Below are positions 55,296 to 64,000 of a stretch of 64,000 bases of DNA, one piece after another; the first letter of the stretch is position 1; every line of letters begins with the position of its first letter. The notes under the pieces are model-generated. The model was given only the letters and a program-made list of their open reading frames with translations. It did not search any database and was not told where the DNA came from. The translations under genes were made by a program, and so were the position numbers. The DNA is from Aureobasidium sp. EXF-3400 (Eukaryota > Ascomycota > Dothideomycetes > Dothideales > Saccotheciaceae): the NCBI GenBank assembly GCA_024195585.1, contig SWBL01000118.1, positions 1 through 64,000 of the forward strand. The letters are read 5' to 3'.

Positions 55296-57336
55296 ATGTC
55301 AAATGTCGAAGATACTGTAAGACTGGTTGGTTCAATGACACAAAGCAATGCCAAAAGACCACGCATCGCGTCGCCGCACTCGGGAAGGCGCGTACTCAAG
55401 ACCACTCGAGCATGTGACGCTTGCAGAGTGGGTAGTGCCCATGACAACTTAGTCGCACCTGTGCTTACACTGACTATCACCAAAGTTGAGGAAGGCACGC
55501 TGTACAGGCACGAAACCATGTCCAGCGTGCGCGAAACGCGGTGCTTTATGCTCATACAATAGTCAATACATGCGTGGAAGACCACCAACCCCTCCGTTGT
55601 CGACGTTGGCTACTGGCGAGGGCCCTGGTCTGTCCAACGACGCCCGTCTTCCATCTCAACCCTTTGAAGCGGACTTTGCTCCAAGGAACTCTGGACTCAG
55701 CTCGAGAAACTCGCCAGAGCTGCATTCAACTGATATCCAAGGCCTGTACGTAGACCCTACATCAGGCTTGTCCTTCCTCGAACGAGCTCGTGATCGCTTC
55801 TCCTCCCGTCGCACACCGTCAGAATATGCACAGGATGAAGATTGGAGCTACCGGCAGCAGCCCGTGTTACAAGCAGGCGATAAGCCTCTTGTGCTTCCTG
55901 AAGTAAGATCTACAATCAATACAGCACTTCCGACCGGAGACAATGCTGTCGAACTGTTGGATGTCTACTTTGACGTCTGTGTCGCGACTTATAAGCCTTT
56001 GCACAGGCCGACTCTGGATGCATGGCATAAACAAGCCTTGCAGAACGCAGTAGCCGAGCGACCATTGATACATAATCTAGGATGCGCCAAGCTGTCGACG
56101 TTGTTTGCTGTCTTTGCTGTAGCGACATATCACAATAGACGGCAAACACAGGATTTCTCGTTCAATGAGAGTGACGCTCTTTTTCGGGAATCACTGGACT
56201 TGGCCAACATGGAGACCGGCTTGCCACATCTGGACTCCGCACAAGCCAGACTTATACAGGTGTTCTATCTACTCATGACCTGTCGTATGAATCAAGCATG
56301 GTTCACTTTTGGAATAGTCCTGCAGATGGTCTCGTCTCTGGGCTTGCATAGACGAGTCAGACGACCTAGACAGGAGAGGGACTATGTTTATCGGCAATGC
56401 CAAAAACGTACATTCTGGACGACGTACGTTCTGGATAAGTACTTTGGTGTTCTGATGGGCCGACCTCAACACTTTCACGACGAAGATATTGACCAGGATT
56501 TCCCGGACTGTGTCAACGACGAGAACATGACCGCTACGGGATTTGAAGCCTCCGAAGATCCAGATGACTGCTTGATTGAAGCTTTTGTGGAGAACGCGAA
56601 GCTAGCACGTCTGGTCGGAAGGATCTCTCGCCAACTGTATCCCACTCGATCTCTGCCAGCGAGCAAGAGGCTGGAGTTGACGCACCAATTACAAACCGAC
56701 ATTGATGACTGGTATAACTCCTTGCCACCCTTTCTCAGCACTATCAAAGCTTCGAGCTTGATACGAAGTCTGCAGCGACAATCAGTGGCTATCAGGATGG
56801 CCCATTGTCATGCGGTGATGCACCTTCACCGACCCTATCTCTTACGGTCTGCAGGACCGGAGGCCGAAAGCAGCATCAAACACTGTATTACGGCTGCTTT
56901 CACTGTGCTCCGCACTGCCGACAACATAGCGACCTCGGGACGCATGTTCCATGCATTCTGGTGGACGCACTATGTCACGTTCTGCGCGCTGAGCATCACC
57001 TATGTCTGGCAGATACAGAGACCGAGGTTCGATTGCGGCGTTGATACTGAACAACTTCTCAAGCTTGCTGAGCGATGTCAAACACATCTGGCTCACGCGA
57101 CAGCGTCAAACTCGCCAAGCAGAAGATATAGTATCATTCTGGAAGAACTGCGAGCTGAGGCTGGCGCCAACTCTGGCGCTCATCCTGTCACGTCACATGT
57201 CAACAATCAGACTGTACCAGCCTCGAACATGACTCTCGAGTCTGACCAAGGAGATCCATCCGCCGTAAACAACTTTCTTGAGGGCTGGGAGATATCGGAT
57301 TGGCTGGATCTTGACGCTCTTGTGAGTGCTGTTTAG
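55296..57336 (+). CDS. Zn2Cys6 transcription factor with fungal-specific middle homology region
   Basis: Exons 55296..55427 and 55486..57336 give 660 residues. The binuclear cluster spans the intron: C40-x2-C43-x6-C50-x5-C56-x2-C59-x6-C66 (TRACDACR / LRKARCTGTKPCPACAKRGALC). The fungal-specific domain covers about 190-480 (LLDVYFDVCVATYKPLHRPTL, AFTFGIVLQMVSSLGLHR-like, KRTFWTTYVLDKYFGVLMGRPQHF). The acidic C-terminus (NNFLEGWEISDWLDLDAL) may be an activation segment. The 58-bp intron removes a poor in-frame stretch and restores the sixth Cys spacing. It probably regulates the adjacent transporter and DapA-family genes. Confidence 0.86.
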
Positions 57337-57918
57337 TGTCCCTATGCTCGCTGTTAGGCTGCTGATATGTTTTCCAGGCGTACGGATATCCTGCGGGATC
57401 CAGTCCCGATCTAGGCTGTTTCGACTCAGTCCTCTACTGATGTGACTCACTGGCATCATGCTGCTAGTCTAACGTTTTAACTGAGTCCGACTTAATTTTC
57501 AGATGAACACCTTCTCCCATTGGCTCGACTCATTGTTTTTACATACATCGGATGTTGTTCTGCATTATGGATAGTGTCTAATTGAGCCAAGAACGCTCTG
57601 CAGATTTCAGGAACGTCCGAGGAGTAATGTCATTACATGCATTACGCACCATGCTGTCAACGCAACAGCTCGCAATGTCTGTTCAGTGTGCACAGTCAAA
57701 CACTCAAGGAGCACCGAAATACATGTTCTGCAGCATGGTGTCTACGAAAATCATGCAGATCGGCACCCTGCCAAGACTTTGATCCGAGGCAGCAGCATAA
57801 GGTTTTATAAAGCCACCAACTTCCCCTCACCTCAACTGTCCATATCAATCTGAACCCTCCCAAGCAACCTCGTCGGCTCTTCGAAACTTCATACTGAATA
57901 ACGTGAACCCAAGTAAAG
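57337..57918. other. Intergenic region
   Basis: About 580 bp. It holds the 3' flank of the Zn2Cys6 gene and the promoter of the MAPEG gene, with a TTTATAAAG TATA-like sequence at about 57803-57811. No gene is seen. Confidence 0.4.
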
Positions 57919-58453
57919 ATGGCCGCAGTACAATCACTTCTTAAACCAGTCTTCGCCCTCGTCGGCTGGACCTTCGCAATGGAAGGCTGGATGTACGCAA
58001 CCCGCCTACCGGCAATGTCCCAGTACAAAGTCAAGACCGATCCCAACTTTTCCAAGGAGAAACTGAACAACCAGATCCCTCCTCACGTGAGATGGAAGGG
58101 TAAGTCTATCCACTCCGGCTGCAAGAGAGAAACCCATGCTAAGGAAATCTACAGCCGACAACTACGACCATCTCCACGAAGCACCCACAAGATTCTACGC
58201 CGTGGCATTGGGACTGGCATTGTATGCTAGCACCTCGCCTGCTGCATTGAGTACAGGCTTCATGGCCACAGAGGCGAACTTGGCTTGGGCGTATGTGGCT
58301 CTCAGAGTGGTGCATAGTATTGTGCAGGCCAGCACTAACACCATCATGGTGAGATTTGGACTGTTCGCTGCCAGTGAGCTTACTATGTTGGGATTGTTGT
58401 TCAAGGGTGCTAGTGCAGTTTATGCGGCCAAGGGTGTTGGAAGTTTGATCTGA
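57919..58453 (+). CDS. MAPEG-family membrane protein
   Basis: Small integral membrane protein, 159 residues, exons 57919..58099 and 58155..58453. Four hydrophobic helices: VFALVGWTFAMEGWMYATR, AVALGLALYAST, WAYVALRVVHSIVQ and FGLFAASELTMLGLLF. The RWKADNYDHLHEAPTRFYAVAL segment across the intron corresponds to the loop between TM1 and TM2 of MAPEG proteins (NxxE/PxFY), and ALRVVHSIVQ to the RxxHxxxY helix. Fungal relatives are uncharacterised; glutathione-linked detoxification is possible but not shown. Confidence 0.8.
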
Positions 58454-58515
58454 GATGTTGAGCTGGAGGAGAGGATTGAGGTGTAAATGTATGTATACGA
58501 ATGAGGATCCCGGAG

Positions 58516-59209
58516 TTACTGTCTCCATACATGTTCCATCTCAGCAAGACACAGCACGGCTACCAAGATCTGTTTCATTGTCAGTAATGAGTCCACGGCA
58601 TCAGAACAGAGTCTCCAACAAAAAATCTCCGCAACTCCAACTTACCAAACTGATATCAACCCCAGCATTAACACTCGCCTTCCACACCGTACGATCCAAC
58701 CCCTTCTTCTCCAGCCCCCTCACATCATTAGCCTCCACATTAGCAATCGTCGCCAATTCCCTGCCCTGAAACAACACGCTCGTACTCAACGCACCACGAT
58801 CCTTCGGTCTTATCTCCACGACATTACCCACATCGTCAGCCTCACACTCTCCATGCACCACTGCATCTAGATTCGATCTGTTTCTTGCTGTCATACCACT
58901 GACATGCCTCAAAGAACAGATTCTCTTGCCTTGTGGGTCTTCAACTGCCCAGTCGTTTTTCATGGCGTAGCCCATGTGGCGGAGGTCGAAGAGTTTGGTG
59001 CCGGATGCGGAAAGGATTGTGCGGCGCCAGGTTAAAGATGAGGCGCCTTTGCTTTCCACCTTGAAAAGAGTCTCTCCGGATGCGTCGTCGAGGACATCGA
59101 CGCTTTTGAAGGTGCGGTCGTGGCAGTGGATTGTTATGTTTGTTGCTTCGTTGCGGGCGTACCCAGGTACCAGAGTCAATGGTTTTGGAGAGGGGATTGA
59201 GGAGTCCAT
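58516..59209 (-). CDS. LURP-one-related (tubby C-terminal-like) protein
   Basis: Exons on the minus strand: 59209..58646 and 58569..58516, 205 residues. The LOR beta-barrel pattern is clear: ITIHCHDRTFKSVDVLDDASGETLFKVESKG, TILSASGTKLFDLRHMGYAMKNDWAVEDPQGKRICSLRH, GRELATIANVEANDV, and a final hydrophobic helix VDISLILVAVLCLAEMEHVW. The 54-nt last exon was found because the unspliced frame loses this helix. Fungal members have no established function. Confidence 0.82.
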
Positions 59210-59751
59210 GTTGAGGAGAAGAGATTTTCGAGAGGGACTGAATGAGATTCAATGGATGCGATGGAGGAAGGTTCAAGTTATCATTCATGTAAAAGGAATA
59301 AGAAGGATTACTCTGGAAGGATCTTGCTGGAAGTGCCACATTGCCAAGGCCTTTGGTATCCACATCATTTTATCCGTATATCAGGTTCGACGATCGATCA
59401 ATCCTTAGAAACTTCTTTGATCCTTCGCGGCCGTAAGTGGGCGAGTGGGTGAGTGGGTGCTTTTAACCAAATCCCATACCCCACATGTTCGCTCAGCCAC
59501 CGCGATCATCAGACGTTCTAACAATCTCGGGCAAACCACACCAAATGCCGTCAGAACTGCGAGTCAGATGCGTTGAATGCTGAGATTCGAATGAATATAC
59601 ACAACACTGTAGGAAGAGACGAGTAATACTGATACTCAGGTATTCTCATGCATGCAGAACAGAATACACAAGAACCGCGACCTAAGACTCCATGTCCGTG
59701 CAAAAAAGCTAACCCTTTACTGATCATAGACTCAGCAAAATGTAACTACGT
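59210..59751. other. Intergenic region
   Basis: About 540 bp between the LURP-one-like gene (start) and the E2 gene (stop), both on the minus strand. No gene recognised. Confidence 0.35.
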
Positions 59752-61493
59752 TCACCATCTCGCTCCCTTGACCTTGAAATATCCTCCAAAGTCACCTCTA
59801 TTCCACCTTGCCACGTCTCCACCACACAGCTTCCAAAGCTTTTTCTCCAACCTCTCATTTCTCATCTGAGTATCAGTTTTGCGAATCTTACCCTGCAATT
59901 CTTCCGCCGGTGCAATAATTACACTTCTCTCTTTCTCTGCAGAAGGCATTGCCACAAATGAAGAACTAGGTGGAGACAAAGGACGCTGAGGAGAACTTCT
60001 TCTTGTCATCGGCGAAGCTTTCCTAGACTTTGCCAATCGAGGAACGGGAATGGAGATGGGTGTCGAAGTCTCGGACATCAGCATTTTCGGTTTGCGGCGT
60101 AGAGTGCGGGCTGCCTGAGTTGCTTGTGCGAGTTTTCTGTTTGCGGCAATTGCAGATCTGCGTTTTGGCAATTCGAACGAAGCTTCGATTTCAGAGGTGT
60201 CTGGCTCCGTGTCGTTTGCTGCATGGTCAAAGGTTACGTCTGCTTCGAGTAGAGATGAGGAGTCCAGGATGGAAGGTGTGCTGAGAGATTGTTGCGTGTT
60301 GAATTGAAGTTGTCTTGCTGCTCCTGCACGGCTGCTTTCTGCTCGACTGGGTTCTGGACGTGAAGGTTGATGGAAGTGGGTGTTGAAGTTCTTCTTCTGC
60401 GGACTTTTTCGTGGTGAGGGCGGGTAATCTATGCTTGTATTGGTGGTGTCTCGGGCTTGTTTCTGAGGACACTTCTTTGGTGAGGGTGGGAATTCTGACT
60501 CGGATTCTGTCATGGAGATATCGGGCAAAGGAGCTGGAGGACCTTGTCGTCGAGGCGATAGTCGCGGAATCGGCGCCATGATTGGCGATCGTCCAGATTG
60601 GCCTCCTTGATCAGTAGGTAAGATTTCAGACGAATCATCTGGGAAAACCGGAGTCGCTTGTGGCATAGGCAAACGCAGTGTACCAAAGACATCATCTCTC
60701 CCAGACTGATGTACAAATGGTCGTGATGTCGCCGGTGCTCGCGTAGGTGGAGGAGGCGGCGTCCCAGCTCTCACTCCCTTCCCGATACCCTCAACCGGAG
60801 TCTCCACCATCTCCCTCGGCAAAGGTGTTCCTCTCCTCCTCGTCCTACTCGCTTCTCTCACATTCAGCGCCGAGTCTTTTCTCTCCAACTCCTCACTCTC
60901 CTCTCCCCTTCTCTGCGCCTCCACAACAGCTTCTTTCAGATTCTTCGGCACTCCCGCCTGCAACTTCGTCATCATCCTCGCCCTCCTCTCAAACTGACTC
61001 CAATCCCCTTGCTCCAGAAACATACCCGCCTCAGCATTCAACGCACTGCTCGCATTAGGCTGAACCAACAAACAGCATATCGTTACCAATACATCCCTCA
61101 ACGTCAACTTGACATCCCAATCCCTCTTCAGCGTTTCCACACAAACAGCTCCAGTCCCATCATCAACATTAGGATGGAAAATCTTTGTGCGAAAATATGC
61201 TTTCGGAGGTTCCTGGGGGTAAGTGGCTGGGATGGTGAGGTGGAGTTTGAAGACGCCGGTTTCGTAGGGTGTGGCGCGTGGGCCTGCTAGTAATACATCT
61301 AGGGCTGTGAGGTCGGAGTCTGATGTTGTGCTGGGGTCGAAGAGGTAGTTTGGTGGTAGGGGGTTGTTGTGTAGAGCTGCGTGATCACCGGCTAGACGTC
61401 GTAGATTCCGTGGGTTCTGTTGATTCGAATCGAGATACGATTAGCAAACCATGTCTACTTGTAATGTTATTGTCGCGCGATATGCCTTACCAT
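59752..61493 (-). CDS. Ubiquitin-conjugating enzyme E2, UBE2S-like, with long C-terminal tail
   Basis: Exons on the minus strand: 61493..61491 (ATG only) and 61416..59752, 555 residues. The UBC domain (2-165) has LLAGPRATPYETGVFKLHLTIPATYPQEPPKAYFRTKIFHPNV and the catalytic C93 in GAVCVETLKRDW, with DWDVKLTLRDVLVTICCLLVQPNASSALN after it, the pattern of UBE2S, the chain-elongating E2 of the APC/C. The tail of about 390 residues is disordered, rich in Ser, Pro, Arg and Lys, with a repeated PPSP-K-PQK motif (proline-directed kinase sites) and a conserved end RWNRGDFGGYFKVKGARW. Exon 1 is the start codon alone; an alternative ATG lies at 61450-61453. Confidence 0.83.
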
Positions 61494-62097
61494 GTTTGGA
61501 TATTTTCTGTAATTGATGTCTCGAACTCCGCTATCCCCGAAAGTGGTGATTTCCCCTCACTATCGCACTGTCGCAGGAACACTCAAGAATTGGATACAAG
61601 AATACTTCGGTTCACAATCAATTTAGGTTTCTTTGGTTCGGTTGTTCAAATGCTTTGTGTAAAACCTGCTGATGTGAGATTTGTTGTTTGTTGTCGGTTC
61701 TAGACTTTGGAGACGCGCGCTTGCCGAAGTCGCGACGAAGCAATTTGCCCCATTTTCGGAAGCGCCAAAATATGGCTCTATTTCACTAAAAACAGCAATG
61801 TCGAATGCAAGTAAAAAGCGTTTATTATGTCGTGTACAAGTTAAGCATACACTATGGATCAATGTAAGTATCCATCACCCTTCCTTCGATGAAACATGTA
61901 TTGTTCCGATCTGTGAATCCGGTACTCAGAAGATGCCACTTCCTTTCGCCCACTCCAACGCCTGTGATAGTTGTATCAAAAATATCCTTCTCTTCGGATA
62001 GTGTCCATTCCGGTTACCTGCCTTGCCTTTCCCATAGGCTACTCCCAATCAATGCCGTTGACTCCAAAAATCCAAGGTAATTAACATCGAATCGAAT
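61494..62097. promoter_or_regulatory. Promoter region of the E2 gene
   Basis: About 600 bp, including the 3' flank of the gene at 62098. No gene or repeat seen. Confidence 0.35.
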
Positions 62098-62901
62098 TTA
62101 CTCGTCGTTGGACTTCTCAGTCATGGGCTTCAGCTCAGCACCTTGACCACTCTGACCTCTCTTGCGACCGCTTCCAAAGTGGAAACCATGGTGGCTTGAT
62201 GTAGGTTTGGCGTCTGGGCTATCGTCGTTGCTGTCTGCAAAACGTGACAAGAAACCGCGCTTCTTCGGCTTGGGGTCCTCAAGACCGACATCTTCGAAAC
62301 CTTCGTCTGCCGTTGGTAGAGGTCTGTTGAGAGCAAGAGAGCTGCGTGGAGGTTGGCGGTGGTATGAGGAATCGAGAGATTGGCGAGGACGGCCCTCGGG
62401 TGGGATGATGGGCGAGCGAGCTGAAATATCCTGTACAGGTGATATTAGCCTCTGGAACAGTGCGTGTCTCGAAAATCGCAACATACGAATGAGCGCCTGT
62501 ACGAGTCGAAGGATTCTCTAGAAATGTTGAAGGGCTCTTCGCTGAGCATGGCACGGTGGCTAGTGGTTGTGTTGGTTGAGCTGCTTGACTTGGTCGACCA
62601 GAAGTTCTTGCGCTCGGTTGGAGAGGGCTGGCAGAGCGCGTCAGCAGTGGAAGAGGGGATCAGAGAGAGGGATCGCATACAGGAAGATATACACCGCTGT
62701 CATTGATTTCTACAAGACATGTCAGTCGGTTGTGCGCGAGAAGGACGACAGTATGGGCGCATGCTAACCACTCAGCTTGTACTCGGCAGGCTTCTCGATG
62801 TCGATTGAGCGCGGAGCAGAGACATTGCGACGGTCAGGCTGGGGCTCGACGGGGCGCGCAACCTCTTCGGTGCGACGGAAAGGATTCCTGATGATTGGCA
62901 T
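62098..62901 (-). CDS. Conserved small fungal protein, function unknown
   Basis: Exons on the minus strand: 62901..62769, 62709..62681 (29 nt), 62627..62487 and 62430..62098, 211 residues. It begins MPIIRNPFRR and is Ser/Pro/Arg-rich, with IDIEKPAEYKLSEINDSGVYLPPSP, FWSTKSSSS, EPFNISRESFDSYRRSFDISARSPIIPPEGRP and a C-terminal PKKRGFLSRFAD segment. All splices preserve frame and join smooth sequence. Composition suggests a disordered protein with possible phosphorylation sites. I believe similar proteins exist in other filamentous ascomycetes, but recognise no domain. Confidence 0.68.
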
Positions 62902-63759
62902 GACGGGCGAGTTGCGGTATTTGTTGAGCAATATAGTGCGGGCGGAGAGATGCGGGCACGGTGCGGGGAGAATGTCACTCTGCGATAGTCGATACTGGGG
63001 AAGATATGTCGATAGCGGTATAACAGATCAACTGGGAGAAGGATTGAAGATGCAAGATGGGATGAAGTGGAAAGAAGATCAAGGTGACTCGGGTTGCTCA
63101 AGCCTTGGCTTGCTGCGGAGAAAGGTAACTCGAATCATGATGCGGTCGACCGCTGGCTGGAGTCCTTGATTGGCCGTGTTATCCTGACGTTTTGCGAGAG
63201 CCGGCTGCTCCTGCGCCCGAACCGCTTTTCGCAAACAGCGCCGCAGACGTTGATGGCCAACAACCTTTTCGCTGTCGCAATCTTGAGACCAATGGCTTCT
63301 CAGCCTTTTCTTCTGCCATCTGAAACCAAGGTCTGAATGGCTACGTCAATTTTCTGTGCCTTCTATCGCATCTTGCCTCAAACAAATCGCTCCAATCAAC
63401 TCGTTGAACAGGAGCACCGGCTTTCTTTGTTCTTGCCATGCGTGACCTGTCAGGCTGTCACGGACTCACAACTCCGGCAGTCACGCCTTTCCAAGCCTCG
63501 GCACATGAGCACTGGTCCCTTCTAGACGTTCTCAAATCAAAATTGCAATCTGTCAGTCGCACCGCTAGAACGTTCTTTTATCTAACCGTTTGGCTTCGCA
63601 TATCTTCGCTCCAATGTCCTTACGAGCACTTGGTAGTTTTCTTTACTTCATAAATATCACAATGCACTTCGACTCCTGACCATCGTTGTATAACGTTTCA
63701 AATACATTAAACTAAACTATCATAACGCTAAATTCGTTTTTACTCGACAGACAAAGAGA
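62902..63759. other. Intergenic region
   Basis: About 860 bp: promoter of the gene at 62098 and 3' flank of the GH3 gene. Small open frames on both strands look like chance. Confidence 0.4.
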
Positions 63760-64000
63760 TTAAATGCTCAAGCTGCCAGTGAGCTGGATGTCGAGAACAC
63801 TCTTACCCACATAGATGGGGTAGCTTCCCTGCTGCAGACGCCATTGCTGGCTGACAACATCCCACTCGCTGAGATCACGTCTTGTAATATCGAAGTGGAA
63901 CTTGACGCTCTTACCTGGCTGTATGCCCTGCTTGTTGAAGCCACGCAGCACCTTGGCGGGGCCACCGGGGATGTTAACGTACAGTTGTGCGACTTCTGAG
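63760..64000 (-). CDS. GH3 beta-glucosidase, C-terminal fibronectin-III-like domain (5' part outside window)
   Basis: The last 79 codons read SEVAQLYVNIPGGPAKVLRGF, then IQPGKSVKFHFDITRRDLSEWDVVSQQWRLQQGSYPIYVG, and end near LTGSLSI. This is the fibronectin-III-like C-terminus of fungal GH3 beta-glucosidases; RRDLSxWD is the usual signature. Catalytic residues lie outside the window. With the GH5 gene it adds to the glucan-degrading set. Confidence 0.88.
   Translation of the reverse strand, partial: SEVAQLYVNIPGGPAKVLRGFNKQGIQPGKSVKFHFDITRRDLSEWDVVSQQWRLQQGSYPIYVGKSVLDIQLTGSLSI

Overview
The window is a gene-dense stretch of nuclear DNA from a filamentous ascomycete (Pezizomycotina, probably Dothideomycetes). 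The evidence is: short GT-AG introns of about 45-220 bp in most genes; a hybrid histidine kinase with fungal PAS architecture; Zn2Cys6 regulator; C2H2 and DUF7580-type proteins of kinds known only from moulds; ALG11, GOS1, POL4, SHB17, ATP10 and Oxa1-family orthologs; and secreted GH5 and GH3 glucosidases. The genus is not certain. I found no tRNA, rRNA, CRISPR or complete autonomous transposon.

Layout. Positions 1-5260 hold housekeeping genes: RPL35 (cut by the window edge), the Golgi SNARE GOS1, the mitochondrial ATP synthase assembly factor ATP10, and a family X DNA polymerase. Positions 5635-11640 hold two divergent sugar-porter MFS genes and a minimal PIP-kinase-like protein with a perfect CRE site in its promoter. 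Positions 13379-25475 hold a pathogen-related-like protein with a Cys-Pro tail, a 1033-residue hybrid histidine kinase, a phytanoyl-CoA dioxygenase-like enzyme, ALG11, an Oxa1/Cox18-type insertase and SHB17. Positions 26334-30397 hold a Gal80-like oxidoreductase-fold protein and a secreted GH5 exo-beta-1,3-glucanase.

The most unusual part is 30338-33796. A copy of the 3' end of the GH5 gene sits 3.25 kb downstream of the original in direct orientation. Between the two copies are a truncated and a stop-interrupted member of an unrecognised Cys-rich family, an orphan gene relic, and two back-to-back MITE-like inverted-repeat elements. A diverged second copy of the orphan gene lies at 50627-51292, again close to MITE remnants (49673-49800).

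Positions 33830-48589 hold an UNC93-like membrane protein, two tandem BTB paralogs, an apparent fusion of an NHP6-type HMG box with a C2H2/coiled-coil protein, a DUF7580-type gene broken by one TAG codon, a Dal5-type transporter and a zinc alcohol dehydrogenase. Positions 51424-57336 look like a small catabolic cluster: a DapA-family lyase and a Dal5-type transporter are divergent across a promoter carrying five CGGATT(T)C repeats, next to a Zn2Cys6 regulator. Positions 57919-64000 hold a MAPEG protein, a LURP-one-like protein, a UBE2S-like ubiquitin-conjugating enzyme with a long tail, a conserved small protein and the C-terminal end of a GH3 beta-glucosidase.

Exon boundaries were assigned by hand from splice consensus, reading frame and remembered family patterns. 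They are predictions, most secure where both flanking exons carry recognisable family sequence.
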